Positions 27,456 through 35,617 of a DNA stretch of 64,000 nt are shown here, piece after piece; the first letter of the stretch is position 1, and the number at the start of each line of letters is the position of its first letter. The DNA is from Frankiales bacterium (GTDB taxonomy: Bacteria; Actinomycetota; Actinomycetes; Mycobacteriales; Jatrophihabitantaceae). The position numbers were made by a program, and so were the translations under genes. Where the stretch lies: assembly GCA_025966315.1 (NCBI GenBank), contig JAOPUZ010000011.1:24680-88679 (forward strand), given 5' to 3'. Below the pieces are notes generated by a model. That model searched no databases. It worked only from the letters and a program-made list of their open reading frames with translations, and had not been told where the DNA came from.

Positions 27456-28793
27456 TCAGCGAGCTGGCTCCAGGTCCCAGGCCGCACCGCACGAATCGCA
27501 GACGAACAGCACGGCGCCGCGCTCGTAGCCACGGTTCTGGGACGGTGCGATGACGCTGGCCACCTGAGCGTCAGGCGAACCGCATTCCGGACACGGTCCC
27601 GGATCTGGCGTCCCCGACCGCGGCGTCGTGGCCGCCTCCTGGTAACCGACACCGATCAACAGCACGCCGCCGTCGGTCTGGGCGATGGCGGCCGTCAGTA
27701 CCTCGTCCACGTCCGTTTCGCCGTTCCCACGCAGCGGGACGATGACGTGCGGCGTCTGCCCGAAACCGGCCGACATCGCCTCGGTGGCGGCCTCGACCAC
27801 CGACTCACCGGCTTGTCGGACGACATGGCCGTGTATCGGATGCTCACTGACCGAGATCGGCTGCGCGTCCGGCGGGAGCAGCGCGAGCACGGCGGCCGGG
27901 ATATGAAAGGTAGCGCCGCCGGGGGAGTCCGGTCCGGGCGCACCGATCACGCTGTGATGACTGTGGTCGTGGTCTTCGTCGTGACCGTGACCGTGGTCGT
28001 CGTCACCGTGGTCGTGGCTGTGGCCGTGGTGGCTGCCGTGGTCGTGGCGGTTGGCCTGGTCGGGATCAGGCGCCTCGCTCTGGGACGCCGCGCCCTCGAG
28101 GTGACGCAAGACCTGGTCCAGTGAGATCACGTCCCCGTACTTCTGATCGATATCGAACAGGTTCATGGCCCGGGTGGCTTCGTGCCGGTCGTACACCGCA
28201 TCTTCGACCACGATCATGTTCAACCGGTTGCTACAGCCGTCGACGACGGTGGCGCGCACGCAGCCGCTGACCGCTTCGCCGCAGACGATCAGAGTGTCGA
28301 TCTTTTCGCTGACCAGGTAGGCCAACAGCGGCGTCCCGAAGAAAGCGCTCGGACCCGTCTTGGTCAACACGACCTCGCCGGGCAGCGGCGCGGCCTGCTC
28401 CACGATGTCGTACCGCCGACTGTGCCGATCCGCGGCTGCCGCGTCGCGTGACCCGGCGCCGCGACTGCCGCGCCGGGCGCTCCAGCCGGGGATGCCGGTG
28501 TCCTCGACGGCCATCCCGGTCAGGTGGATGACCGGAAGACCGGCCGCGCGGCCGGCGGCCAGCAAGGCCTCGACCTTCTCCAGCGCTGCCCAGCCCGCCA
28601 GCCCCGCGCTGTTCGGCCATTCCTCGATCGCTTCGAGCAGCGGCTGCGGCCGGTCACCGATCGCGCCGCGATAATTGTCGACGGACAGGATCGCGGCCTT
28701 GTTGCCGAACCCGTAGGGACGCTTGGGCTTCATCCGGGCGAGGTGGGCACGGTCGTTTTCAGTCAGGAACTGGTCCCAGACGCGGGTCGTCAT
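27456..28793 (-). CDS. Cysteine hydrolase (isochorismatase/N-carbamoylsarcosine-amidase family) fused to His-rich linker and zinc ribbon
   Basis: 445 residues. Residues 1-235 are an isochorismatase-like amidohydrolase with the full triad Asp39 (LSVDN), Lys145 (LTKTG) and Cys178 (EAVSGC). A 32-residue segment (249-280, about 27954-28049) is almost entirely His, Asp and Gly and should bind transition metals. A further domain of about 150 residues ends with CPEC (401-404) and CDSC (432-435), a zinc ribbon. Family members hydrolyse N-carbamoyl amines, ureidoacrylate, maleamate or biuret. The fusion is not one I recognise. It lies 120 nt downstream of an MFS gene on the same strand and flanks the molybdenum-hydroxylase locus, so an amide- or urea-cleaving step in that pathway is plausible. 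Confidence 0.85.
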   Translation of the reverse strand: MTTRVWDQFLTENDRAHLARMKPKRPYGFGNKAAILSVDNYRGAIGDRPQPLLEAIEEWPNSAGLAGWAALEKVEALLAAGRAAGLPVIHLTGMAVEDTGIPGWSARRGSRGAGSRDAAAADRHSRRYDIVEQAAPLPGEVVLTKTGPSAFFGTPLLAYLVSEKIDTLIVCGEAVSGCVRATVVDGCSNRLNMIVVEDAVYDRHEATRAMNLFDIDQKYGDVISLDQVLRHLEGAASQSEAPDPDQANRHDHGSHHGHSHDHGDDDHGHGHDEDHDHSHHSVIGAPGPDSPGGATFHIPAAVLALLPPDAQPISVSEHPIHGHVVRQAGESVVEAATEAMSAGFGQTPHVIVPLRGNGETDVDEVLTAAIAQTDGGVLLIGVGYQEAATTPRSGTPDPGPCPECGSPDAQVASVIAPSQNRGYERGAVLFVCDSCGAAWDLEPAR

Positions 28794-28872
28794 GGTGGTT
28801 GGACTCCTATGGTTCGACTTAACCTTGGGTTCGGTTGGTTTGCGGTGTGCGGGTTAGGTTTTGCGGCGAAAA

Positions 28873-28917
28873 GCGGTTAGTGCGGTTAGTTCGGTTAGCG
28901 ATGGTTAGGGCGGTTAG
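28873..28917 (-). repeat. Five CTAACCG-type repeats with ~9-nt period
   Basis: On the plus strand GGTTAG recurs at 28875, 28884, 28893, 28903 and 28912 (a sixth at 28852), mostly as GCGGTTAG. The array spans the stop codon of the MFS gene and the leader of the cysteine-hydrolase gene. It could bind a regulator or processing factor, or be a slippage product. Confidence 0.7.
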
Positions 28918-30173
28918 GGATTGGCGGGTTCGGGCTCGGACTGCGGTTTGGTGGTCTGGCCGATCGCGGCGCCGGCCCGAGCGGTCAGCGATATGGCGGC
29001 CAGCGGAATCAGGGTAAAAACGCCGAGCGCGATCCGGACGTTCACGAGCGATGCCAGCGCACCGGCGGTAAGTGAGAAGGCGGGCCGCAGCCCCAGGTGC
29101 ACCATCGAGAACAGAGACATCACCCGGCCGCGCATGTGTTCCGGGCTGAGTACCTGCAGGCCCGCACTCAAGACTGGAATATTGAATGCAAAACCCAGGC
29201 CGATCGGGACGGCCAGCACCGCGGCCTCCGGAAGAGCCTGGCTGACCGCGACGCCGGCCACGCCGACGGCCTGCAGCGCGAAGGCACTGGCCAGCAGCCG
29301 ATTGGCCCGAATGCGCCGGGACAGCCAGCTGAAGATAACGAGCCCGACGGTGGCCCCCAGGCTGTAGGCGGTGACCAGTAGGCCGGCCGAATCGGCGCTC
29401 AGGTGCAGGCTCTGCTTGGTGATTTCCGGTGCCAGTGTGCGCAGCGCCTCGACCGAGGCATTGGCCAGTGCCACTGCGACCAACAGGGACAGCAGCACCG
29501 GCGTCCCGAGGGCGAAGCGCAACCCTTCGCGGCCGGAGCCGCGCATGCTCCGCCGCGACCCGTGATCAGGCATGGACACCTTGCGCAGCAGATACATCGC
29601 CACGATCGGGGCGACGAAGGAGGCGCTGTTCACGGCGAAGGCCGCGGTCGGCGTGGACACCGCCAGGATCAGCGCCGACAGGGCCGAGCCGACGACCTGA
29701 CCGAGATTGAACTGCAGGGTATTGACCGCGGTCGCGCGCGCGATCTCGTCGCGGCGCACCAGGGCCGGCAGCAAGGAGGCAAGCGCGGGCTTGGCCAACG
29801 CATAGGAACAGCCCAGCAGGGTGGCCAGCGCGATCAACACCGGGGCGGTGATGTGACCGGTCGCGGTGAGCACGGTGATCACCACAGCCACCGCGAGCGA
29901 GAACACCTGGGTCCACACGACGACCCGGCGCCGGTCGTAGCGGTCGGACAACATGCCGCCGAACATCGACAGGGCGAAGATCGGGGCGAAGGTCGCGAAG
30001 TTGAGGACGCCGACCATCAGCGGGGAATCGGTGAGCTTGAGCACCAGGACCGAGGCGGTCACATTTTGCAGCCAGGTGCCGACGTTGGACAGGAAGCCGC
30101 CGGTCCAATAGACCCGGAAACTGCGCTGCGTAAAGAGACCCCAGCGGGATTCGGGTGCGGTCGGCTGGCTCAT
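28914..30173 (-). CDS. MFS transporter
   Basis: 419 residues; the ATG at 30173 follows AAGGAGAG. Twelve predicted TM helices; loop 2-3 contains GGMLSDRYDRRRVVVW. The N-terminal RWGLFTQRSFRVYWTGGFLS and overall pattern resemble the EntS/DHA3 exporter group. Its promoter region is shared with the divergent cupin gene and contains the GGATAccaTATCC palindrome, so it is likely co-regulated with the catabolic operon as importer of substrate or exporter of toxic product. Confidence 0.85.
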   Translation of the reverse strand: MSQPTAPESRWGLFTQRSFRVYWTGGFLSNVGTWLQNVTASVLVLKLTDSPLMVGVLNFATFAPIFALSMFGGMLSDRYDRRRVVVWTQVFSLAVAVVITVLTATGHITAPVLIALATLLGCSYALAKPALASLLPALVRRDEIARATAVNTLQFNLGQVVGSALSALILAVSTPTAAFAVNSASFVAPIVAMYLLRKVSMPDHGSRRSMRGSGREGLRFALGTPVLLSLLVAVALANASVEALRTLAPEITKQSLHLSADSAGLLVTAYSLGATVGLVIFSWLSRRIRANRLLASAFALQAVGVAGVAVSQALPEAAVLAVPIGLGFAFNIPVLSAGLQVLSPEHMRGRVMSLFSMVHLGLRPAFSLTAGALASLVNVRIALGVFTLIPLAAISLTARAGAAIGQTTKPQSEPEPANP

Positions 30174-30226
30174 TGTCGTTCTCTCCTTCCCTTTATTTCC
30201 AGGAGGTTTCGCGAGTCCGCCCGGGC

Positions 30227-30254
30227 TTGACTTCAAGATTGGATACCATATCCT
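30227..30254 (+). promoter_or_regulatory. Promoter with embedded palindromic operator
   Basis: -35 TTGACT (30227-30232), 16-nt spacer, -10 TATCCT (30249-30254). The operator ATTGGATACCATATCC (30238-30253) has perfect GGATA/TATCC arms and overlaps the -10. A related 16-mer occurs at 31787-31802. Confidence 0.7.
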
Positions 30255-30310
30255 CTAATTCGGCGCGCCTCAGATTAGCGCTCCGAGCTGCATCCTGGAA
30301 GGGGATCCGC

Positions 30311-30829
30311 ATGACCACCGCTCGTACCGAACAACGCCTCGTCGTCAAAGAACAGGCGTTGAGCGAGACCGAGAACAGCGAGATGGGAGTCCGGGAGGAG
30401 TGGAACAAGAAAAACCCGCCCACCGAAGCCATCATCGTCAAGAACCTCAAGACGACCGAGCTCATCTCGCGCCCGTACCGCAACACCAAGGCTCGTTTCT
30501 ACCGCCTGGGCCACGACATCCGGCTGCAGCCGCACGTCAGTGAGCTGCCCCCGGGCAAGGCGTCGGTCAACCACCGGCACACCACCGAAGCCGTCATCTA
30601 CATCGTCTCGGGCGTGGGTCACACCATCGTCAGCTGGGACGGCGAGAACCAGGAGCGCATCGACTGGGAGGAAGGCGACATGTTCAGCTTCCCGGTCTGG
30701 ATGTGGCACCAGCACTTCAACGACAGCGAGACCGAGGTCTGCCGTTACCTCGCGGTCCAGGACACCTTCGCCATCAAGGCTCTCGGTTTGCACCAGATCG
30801 AGCGCTTTCCCGGCGATACCGAAGGCTGA
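30311..30829 (+). CDS. Cupin-domain protein
   Basis: 172 residues, ATG at 30311. Single cupin with metal motif 1 SVNHRHTTEAVIYIVSGVGH (HxH...E) and motif 2 FSFPVWMWHQHFND (His). The region before the barrel is charged and helical. Enzymes of this shape include gentisate-type and other small dioxygenases and isomerases. It is the first gene of the plus-strand run, 11 nt before the AAA+ gene, with its own operator-controlled promoter. It shares the WxWHQHxND motif with the bicupin at 46585-47640, suggesting common origin. Confidence 0.8.
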   Translation: MTTARTEQRLVVKEQALSETENSEMGVREEWNKKNPPTEAIIVKNLKTTELISRPYRNTKARFYRLGHDIRLQPHVSELPPGKASVNHRHTTEAVIYIVSGVGHTIVSWDGENQERIDWEEGDMFSFPVWMWHQHFNDSETEVCRYLAVQDTFAIKALGLHQIERFPGDTEG

Positions 30830-30840
30830 GACGAAGCACA

Positions 30841-31737
30841 ATGACGGTGGTTTCTGCGGCTAGCCTCGCCGATCTGCAACGCCCAGGTGTTTCGGTCACC
30901 GGCATCCTGCCCGACGATTCCTGGCAGGACCAGTGGCACGGCATCGTGGTCGACGAGGGCATGAAATCACGACTGCTCAGTTTTGGACTGTTTTGCTTGA
31001 CCCAGCGGGCCGGCATCTCGCCGGTCGGATTGCCGGTGCATGGGCTGGCCCTGCTTTCGGGGCCGCCCGGCACCGGTAAGACCACGCTCGCGCACGGGGC
31101 GGCCAATATGGTCGCCGCGATCTTGCGGGAGCGGGGACTGGCCGACGAGGTGCTGTTCGCGGTCGTTGATCCGCACGCGTTCCCGAGCGAATTCCTGGGT
31201 GAAAGCCAGCGGGCGGTAGCTCGGCTGTTCCGGGACACGCTGCCCGAACTCGCCGGCTTCGGCCGGCCGTTGATCGTCCTGCTGGACGAGGTGGAAGCGC
31301 TGGCCGTAACCAGGTCGCGGGCCTCGCTGGACACCAATCCGGTCGACGTCCACCGGGCCACCGACGCGGTGCTCACCGGCGTCGACCGGCTGGCCGCACA
31401 GCACCCCAACGTGGTGTTGCTGGCGACCACCAACGATGTCGCGACGGTGGACGGTGCCTTTCTGTCCCGGGTCGATCTGCACGAAACCTTCGTGCTGCCA
31501 GGGAAGACGGCCGCGGCTGAGATTCTCTCCTCGTCGTTGGCCGAACTGGGAGTGGCCTTGTCGGCGCACAGCCCGGAGCTGATCGAGCTGGCCGCGCGGT
31601 GCGTGACGGCGGAGTTGGACGCGCGCCGGATTCGCAAGCTGGTGCTGCGCGCATTAGTCAGCAATGGACCGGAACTTGCGTTGCGTCCCGAGACGATGAC
31701 GGTGCGACACGTCATCAGCGCTCTCGACAGCATCTGA
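30841..31737 (+). CDS. TRIP13/Pch2-like AAA+ ATPase
   Basis: 298 residues. Walker A GPPGTGKTT (74-82), Walker B LIVLLDE (144-150), sensor-1 Asn198 (ATTND), Arg210 in FLSRVD as arginine finger. The spacing and the blocks SEFLGESQRAVARLF, VEALAVTRSR, AVLTGVDRL and NVVLLATTND follow the Pch2/TRIP13 family closely. Known members remodel HORMA proteins, in eukaryotes and in CBASS operons; here there is no HORMA gene, nucleotide cyclase or effector nearby. The gene lies 11 nt after a cupin gene and before the hydrolase/molybdenum-hydroxylase genes. Inference: dedicated chaperone or maturation ATPase for an enzyme of this locus. The N-terminal about 60 residues are not recognised. Confidence 0.75.
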   Translation: MTVVSAASLADLQRPGVSVTGILPDDSWQDQWHGIVVDEGMKSRLLSFGLFCLTQRAGISPVGLPVHGLALLSGPPGTGKTTLAHGAANMVAAILRERGLADEVLFAVVDPHAFPSEFLGESQRAVARLFRDTLPELAGFGRPLIVLLDEVEALAVTRSRASLDTNPVDVHRATDAVLTGVDRLAAQHPNVVLLATTNDVATVDGAFLSRVDLHETFVLPGKTAAAEILSSSLAELGVALSAHSPELIELAARCVTAELDARRIRKLVLRALVSNGPELALRPETMTVRHVISALDSI

Positions 31738-31787
31738 ACCGCGTCACATCGTCTGGTCACAATCGGCCGGATGCTTTACCTTCGTAA

Positions 31788-31804
31788 TTGAATACAGTAT
31801 TCAA
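31788..31804 (+). promoter_or_regulatory. 17-bp perfect palindrome (operator)
   Basis: TTGAATACAGTATTCAA: arms TTGAATAC/GTATTCAA around a central A. It lies 17 nt upstream of the hydrolase start, at a position that would block transcription or translation initiation. Related to the operator at 30238-30253 (12 of 16 positions identical). The GTAT/ATAC core fits GntR-family targets, and an FCD-type GntR is encoded at 43873-44601. Confidence 0.75.
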
Positions 31805-31821
31805 CGACAGGGAGTTGGGAT

Positions 31822-32775
31822 TTGCGTACCGAGGAAGTGTCCTTCTACAGCGAAGGCTCGCGCCTAGCGGCCTATTGGCGTACTCCGGATGAGTACACCG
31901 GACGGCTGCGGGCGATTATCCAGGGCCCGGGCTGGCTCGGCCTGCGTGACGCCAAGCTGTACGTGCGATACCACGAAGCGCTTACCGCGGCCGGTTTCGG
32001 CGTGCTGGTGCTGGACTATCGCGGTTTCGGCGATTCCGAGGGCGACCGGTCCCGGCTCTCGTTCAGCGGCCAGCTGCTCGATCTTATGAACGGCGTCAGC
32101 TACCTGACCACGCGTGCGGACGTCGACCCCGACGCCATCGGCGTGTTCGGTAGCGGCGGTACCGGTGGCGGCAACGCCGTGCTGCTGGCGGCAAATGACG
32201 ATCGGATCAAGGCCGCGGTCAGCCAGGTTCCGGTGGCCGACGGCACCGACTGGCTGCACCGGATGCGCTCCGAGCACGAGTGGCTGACGTTCGAAGCGAT
32301 GCTGGCCGAGGACCGTCGCGATCGGGCCGCGGGCGGCAAGGGTCGACTGGTACACCCTCGTGAAGAGATCATGGTGCCGACGCCAGAACGGCGGGCTACC
32401 AAGGTGAAAGCCGATGTCGACGACCGGATCCCGACCGCGGTCTCGCTGGCCGCCGCCGATGAGATCCTGAAGTACCGCCCGCTAGAAGCGGCGACCGGCC
32501 TGCAAACCCCGTTGATGATCGTTGCGGTGGAGGGTGACGCCACCACGCCGACCGATCACGCCGAAGCGTTGTACGAGGCAGCCGGCGGTCCACGCTCGCT
32601 GATCATGCAGCGGCACACGACGCACTACGCCGCGTACGACCAGTACTGGGAATCAGTAACCCCGCGAATCGTCGAATGGTTCGACCGTTATGTCGTCAAC
32701 GGCAACGTCGTCGTCCGGCAGGTCACCGAGCGTGTCGAGAGCATCGAATATCTGGGAGGAACTCATGCAGGTTGA
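31822..32775 (+). CDS. Alpha/beta hydrolase (X-Pro peptidase/YcjY-like) lacking an evident nucleophile Ser
   Basis: 317 residues, TTG start. Fold landmarks: AIIQGPGWLGLRDAKLYVRY, LDYRGFGDSEG (strand 4 and oxyanion region), nucleophile elbow IGVFGSGGTGGGNAVLLAA (residues 106-124), VEGDATTP (acid loop) and a late His in HTTHYAAYD. In relatives the elbow is GxSxGG; here the Ser position aligns with Gly112, with Ser111 and Thr114 beside it. Either the register is unusual or the protein uses a different nucleophile. First gene of a tightly packed operon (11-nt overlap with the amidohydrolase). Inference: cleavage of a ring-opened or activated intermediate. Confidence 0.75.
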   Translation: MRTEEVSFYSEGSRLAAYWRTPDEYTGRLRAIIQGPGWLGLRDAKLYVRYHEALTAAGFGVLVLDYRGFGDSEGDRSRLSFSGQLLDLMNGVSYLTTRADVDPDAIGVFGSGGTGGGNAVLLAANDDRIKAAVSQVPVADGTDWLHRMRSEHEWLTFEAMLAEDRRDRAAGGKGRLVHPREEIMVPTPERRATKVKADVDDRIPTAVSLAAADEILKYRPLEAATGLQTPLMIVAVEGDATTPTDHAEALYEAAGGPRSLIMQRHTTHYAAYDQYWESVTPRIVEWFDRYVVNGNVVVRQVTERVESIEYLGGTHAG

Positions 32776-34171
32776 TCGTAAAGTCGTTGGCGGCATGGTC
32801 GTCACGCCCACCGGAACAGTGCAGGCCGACGTCCTGATCGCTGACGGTCGGATAGCCGGACTGGTCAGCGCCGAGGTGAGCAGCGGAATCGACGCCGAGA
32901 CCATCGACGCGACGGGCAAACTGGTGCTGCCCGGGATGATCGACGTGCACGTGCACACCCGCGAACCGGGGTACACGCACAAGGAAGACATCAACACGAC
33001 CACGCAGCAGGCTGCTGCCGGTGGCGTGACCACCATATTCGGTATGCCCAATCTTGCTCCGCCGACCACGACGCTGGAGACGTTGGAGCAGGTCTTCGAG
33101 CTGTATCGCGCGAACTCGATCGTCGACTGGAACCACAACCCGGCCGCCACCGATCCGGACGAAGTCAAGAAGATGATCGAGACCGACATCCGGGCGTTCA
33201 AGATCTACATGGTGGTCGACACCGGGCGCACGTACCCGCACCCGGCCGGCACCGGCATGCACGACCACGGTCACCTGCTGCAGATGATGGACACCATTGC
33301 CGGCAGCGGCAAGCGCTTCATCATCCACCCGCACGACCAGGCCCTGATGGACTACATCGAAGGCGAATATCTCAAGCGCGGCGAGAACACCCCGCAGGGA
33401 TACGCCTCGGCCTATGCCGCCCGCAACGGTGTCATCTGGGACACCGCCATCGACGTGGTGTTGCGGCTGGCTGAGGCCTCGGGCTGCGCGGTGCACATCG
33501 CTCACATGCAGACCAAGCGCTCGATCGAATCCGTGCGGCGGGCCAAGGACCGCGGCGTTGACGTCACCTGTGAGGTCAACCATTGGGCGCCGTTCCTGTC
33601 CACCTGGCAGGACGTGGAGACCCTCGGCCCCTACGCGCTGTCGTACTGGGTGCCGGACGAGGGCCGCGAGGCCGTCTGGGAAGGCATGCGGGACGGCACC
33701 ATCGACATGATTTCCTCCGACCACGCCCCGCACACCCGCGAGGAGAAGGAAATCGGCTGGACCGAGATGTGGAGTTCGCATACCGGAACGCCGGGCATCC
33801 AGTACTACTACCCGATGCTGCTGGACGCGGTGAACCAGGGCAAGCTCACCCTCGAGCGCGCGGTCGATCTGGCCGCGTTCCAGCCGGCTAAGGCCTTTGG
33901 CCTGAACGCGGTCAAGGGTCAGCTCGCCGTCGGCTTCGACGCCGATCTGGTCATCGCCAACATGGATTCGCCGTGGACCATCACCAACGCCGGTGTGCTG
34001 TCCAAGATCGGCTGGACCTGTTACGACGGCCGGTCCATCTCGGTGAACTTCGAGACCACGCTCGTGCGTGGCGAACCCGTCTTCGCCGACGGCAAGGTCG
34101 TCGGCCGGCCCGGCTACGGCCAGATGGCTACCGCAAAACGAACCACTGCTGATTCGATGAGTGAGGTCTGA
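32765..34171 (+). CDS. Cyclic amidohydrolase (dihydroorotase/dihydropyrimidinase/allantoinase family)
   Basis: 468 residues, ATG at 32765 with GGAGGA. Urease-fold amidohydrolase with binuclear metal ligands: DVHVHTREPG, FKIYMVVD (candidate carbamylated Lys), IIHPHD, HIAHMQT and MISSDHAPHT. HxHxREPG is the dihydroorotase/allantoinase form, but there are no pyrimidine-biosynthesis neighbours. The reaction type is hydrolytic opening of a cyclic amide, imide or ureide. Its place beside a molybdenum hydroxylase suggests that it opens the hydroxylated ring. It overlaps the preceding gene and is 2 nt from the next. Confidence 0.87.
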   Translation: MQVDRKVVGGMVVTPTGTVQADVLIADGRIAGLVSAEVSSGIDAETIDATGKLVLPGMIDVHVHTREPGYTHKEDINTTTQQAAAGGVTTIFGMPNLAPPTTTLETLEQVFELYRANSIVDWNHNPAATDPDEVKKMIETDIRAFKIYMVVDTGRTYPHPAGTGMHDHGHLLQMMDTIAGSGKRFIIHPHDQALMDYIEGEYLKRGENTPQGYASAYAARNGVIWDTAIDVVLRLAEASGCAVHIAHMQTKRSIESVRRAKDRGVDVTCEVNHWAPFLSTWQDVETLGPYALSYWVPDEGREAVWEGMRDGTIDMISSDHAPHTREEKEIGWTEMWSSHTGTPGIQYYYPMLLDAVNQGKLTLERAVDLAAFQPAKAFGLNAVKGQLAVGFDADLVIANMDSPWTITNAGVLSKIGWTCYDGRSISVNFETTLVRGEPVFADGKVVGRPGYGQMATAKRTTADSMSEV

Positions 34172-34173
34172 GG

Positions 34174-35151
34174 ATGAAGTACGGATTACTGCTGCCCCAC
34201 TTCGGCGACGAAGCCGACAAGGACAAGCTGCTGCAAGGTTCCAAGCGCGCGGAGGAGCTGGGCTTCGACTCGGTCTGGGTGCGCGATCACCTGGTCTTCG
34301 AGCCGCACGGTGAGATGGAGAAGCCGAACCGGACGTTTTACGATGCGCTGACCACGCTCACCGCGATCGGGGCTGTCACCTCGAAGATCGAACTCGGTAC
34401 TGGTTCGCTCATTCCCTTCCGGCACCCGCTGGTCACTGCCTTGATGGCCGGCACCATCACCCAGCTCGTCGGCCCACGCCTGATCTTGGGCTTCGGTGCC
34501 GGCACCTTCGACCACGAGTTCGACGCGGTCGGTATGAGTGGCTTGGACCGGGTCGAGCTGGTTCGCTCCAACGCCGAGATCCTCAAGCGGGTCATGACCG
34601 AGAACGACGTCTCGTACAAGGACGAGTTCTTCGAGTTCCACGACGTGACCATCGAGCCCAAGCCGCTGGGTGGCAAGGTGCCGTTCTGGTACTGCGGCGC
34701 CACCCCTCGCTCGGCCCGGCTGGCGGTGGAGTTCTGCGACGGCTGGATGCCCGGCCGAATTTCGATGGACACCCTGGCCAAGCGGATCACCGACATCGAG
34801 GCGGGATCGCAGGCCGCCGGCCGGACCCGTCCGACCATCGCCGTCATCCCGCCGACGTCGATCGAGAGCACCCGCGAGGAAGCGCTCAAGCACGTCAATA
34901 TCCCCGGGTTGCTGGCGTGGGCGAACAAGGCCAAGTTCGCGGTCCGGCCACCGTCGGGATCATTCGAGACGGTGGACGACCTGTCGGGCCAGCTGATCGT
35001 CGGCTCGCCCGAAGAGGCCATCGCCGAATGCCAGAAGTTCGAAGCCCTGGGCGTCGAGCACCTCGTCTTCGACTTCCGGTTCAAGTTCGACAAATGGTAC
35101 GAGCAGATCGAACTGCTGGGCAGCGAAGTCCTGCCGAAGCTAAGGGGCTGA
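34174..35151 (+). CDS. LLM-class (luciferase-like) flavin- or F420-dependent oxidoreductase
   Basis: 325-residue TIM barrel: MKYGLLLPHFGDEADKD, then LGFDSVWVRDHLVFEP, KIELGTGSLIPFRHP, GAGTFDHEFDAVG and PKPLGGKVPFWYCGATPRSA. These are general LLM landmarks and do not settle FMN versus F420 as cofactor; the presence of an Fgd-like gene in the same locus makes F420 plausible. Role: monooxygenation or hydride transfer on a pathway intermediate. It sits 2 nt after the amidohydrolase and 3 nt before the CoxG-like gene. Confidence 0.85.
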   Translation: MKYGLLLPHFGDEADKDKLLQGSKRAEELGFDSVWVRDHLVFEPHGEMEKPNRTFYDALTTLTAIGAVTSKIELGTGSLIPFRHPLVTALMAGTITQLVGPRLILGFGAGTFDHEFDAVGMSGLDRVELVRSNAEILKRVMTENDVSYKDEFFEFHDVTIEPKPLGGKVPFWYCGATPRSARLAVEFCDGWMPGRISMDTLAKRITDIEAGSQAAGRTRPTIAVIPPTSIESTREEALKHVNIPGLLAWANKAKFAVRPPSGSFETVDDLSGQLIVGSPEEAIAECQKFEALGVEHLVFDFRFKFDKWYEQIELLGSEVLPKLRG

Positions 35152-35154
35152 GTC

Positions 35155-35616
35155 ATGCCGTCGACCTCATTCACCCGCGAACTGACGGTACAAGCGGACC
35201 GCGTCAAATGTTGGGCGGTGCTGACCGATGTCCCGCAGCTGGTGGAATGGGTCAGCGTCGTCAACGAAGCCAAGGAGATCAGCCCGCTCGAGTCGTACTC
35301 GGCGGTGCTGATGGACCGGCTTGGCCCGTTCAAGCTGAAGGCCGATCTGGCCATCGCGGTCAGTGAGGTCGTCGAGGGCGAGCAGATCCGGGTCAAAGCA
35401 AACGGTGAGGATCGCCAGGTATCGTCGCGGATCGGCATCGACGCGATTCTGGTGCTGACCGACGGTGCCGACGGGGGAACGCAGATCAAGGTGGACGGTA
35501 GTTACGAGGTCATCGGCAAGGTGGCGACCCTGGGCGCCGGCATGATCCGGACCAAGGCCACCAAGATCCTGGACGAGTTCTTCGCCCATACCGGCAACGC
35601 GCTGGGCGCGGTCTGA
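35155..35616 (+). CDS. CoxG-like SRPBCC protein
   Basis: 153 residues of the carbon-monoxide-dehydrogenase subunit G type: FTRELTVQADRVKCWAVLTD at the start, a central GPFKLKADLAIAVSEV and the C-terminal LGAGMIRTKATKILDEFF. CoxG proteins accompany molybdenum hydroxylases and are thought to help recruitment to the membrane or assembly; they are not catalytic subunits. Located 1 nt before the FAD subunit gene, which fits. Confidence 0.85.
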   Translation: MPSTSFTRELTVQADRVKCWAVLTDVPQLVEWVSVVNEAKEISPLESYSAVLMDRLGPFKLKADLAIAVSEVVEGEQIRVKANGEDRQVSSRIGIDAILVLTDGADGGTQIKVDGSYEVIGKVATLGAGMIRTKATKILDEFFAHTGNALGAV

Positions 35617-35617
35617 C

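Noticed and set aside
30841..31737. CBASS system around the TRIP13-like gene
   Set aside because: No cyclase, HORMA or effector gene is recognisable within 10 kb on either side.
32765..34171. Pyrimidine-biosynthetic dihydroorotase (pyrC)
   Set aside because: The motif fits, but no pyr genes are nearby and the context is catabolic.
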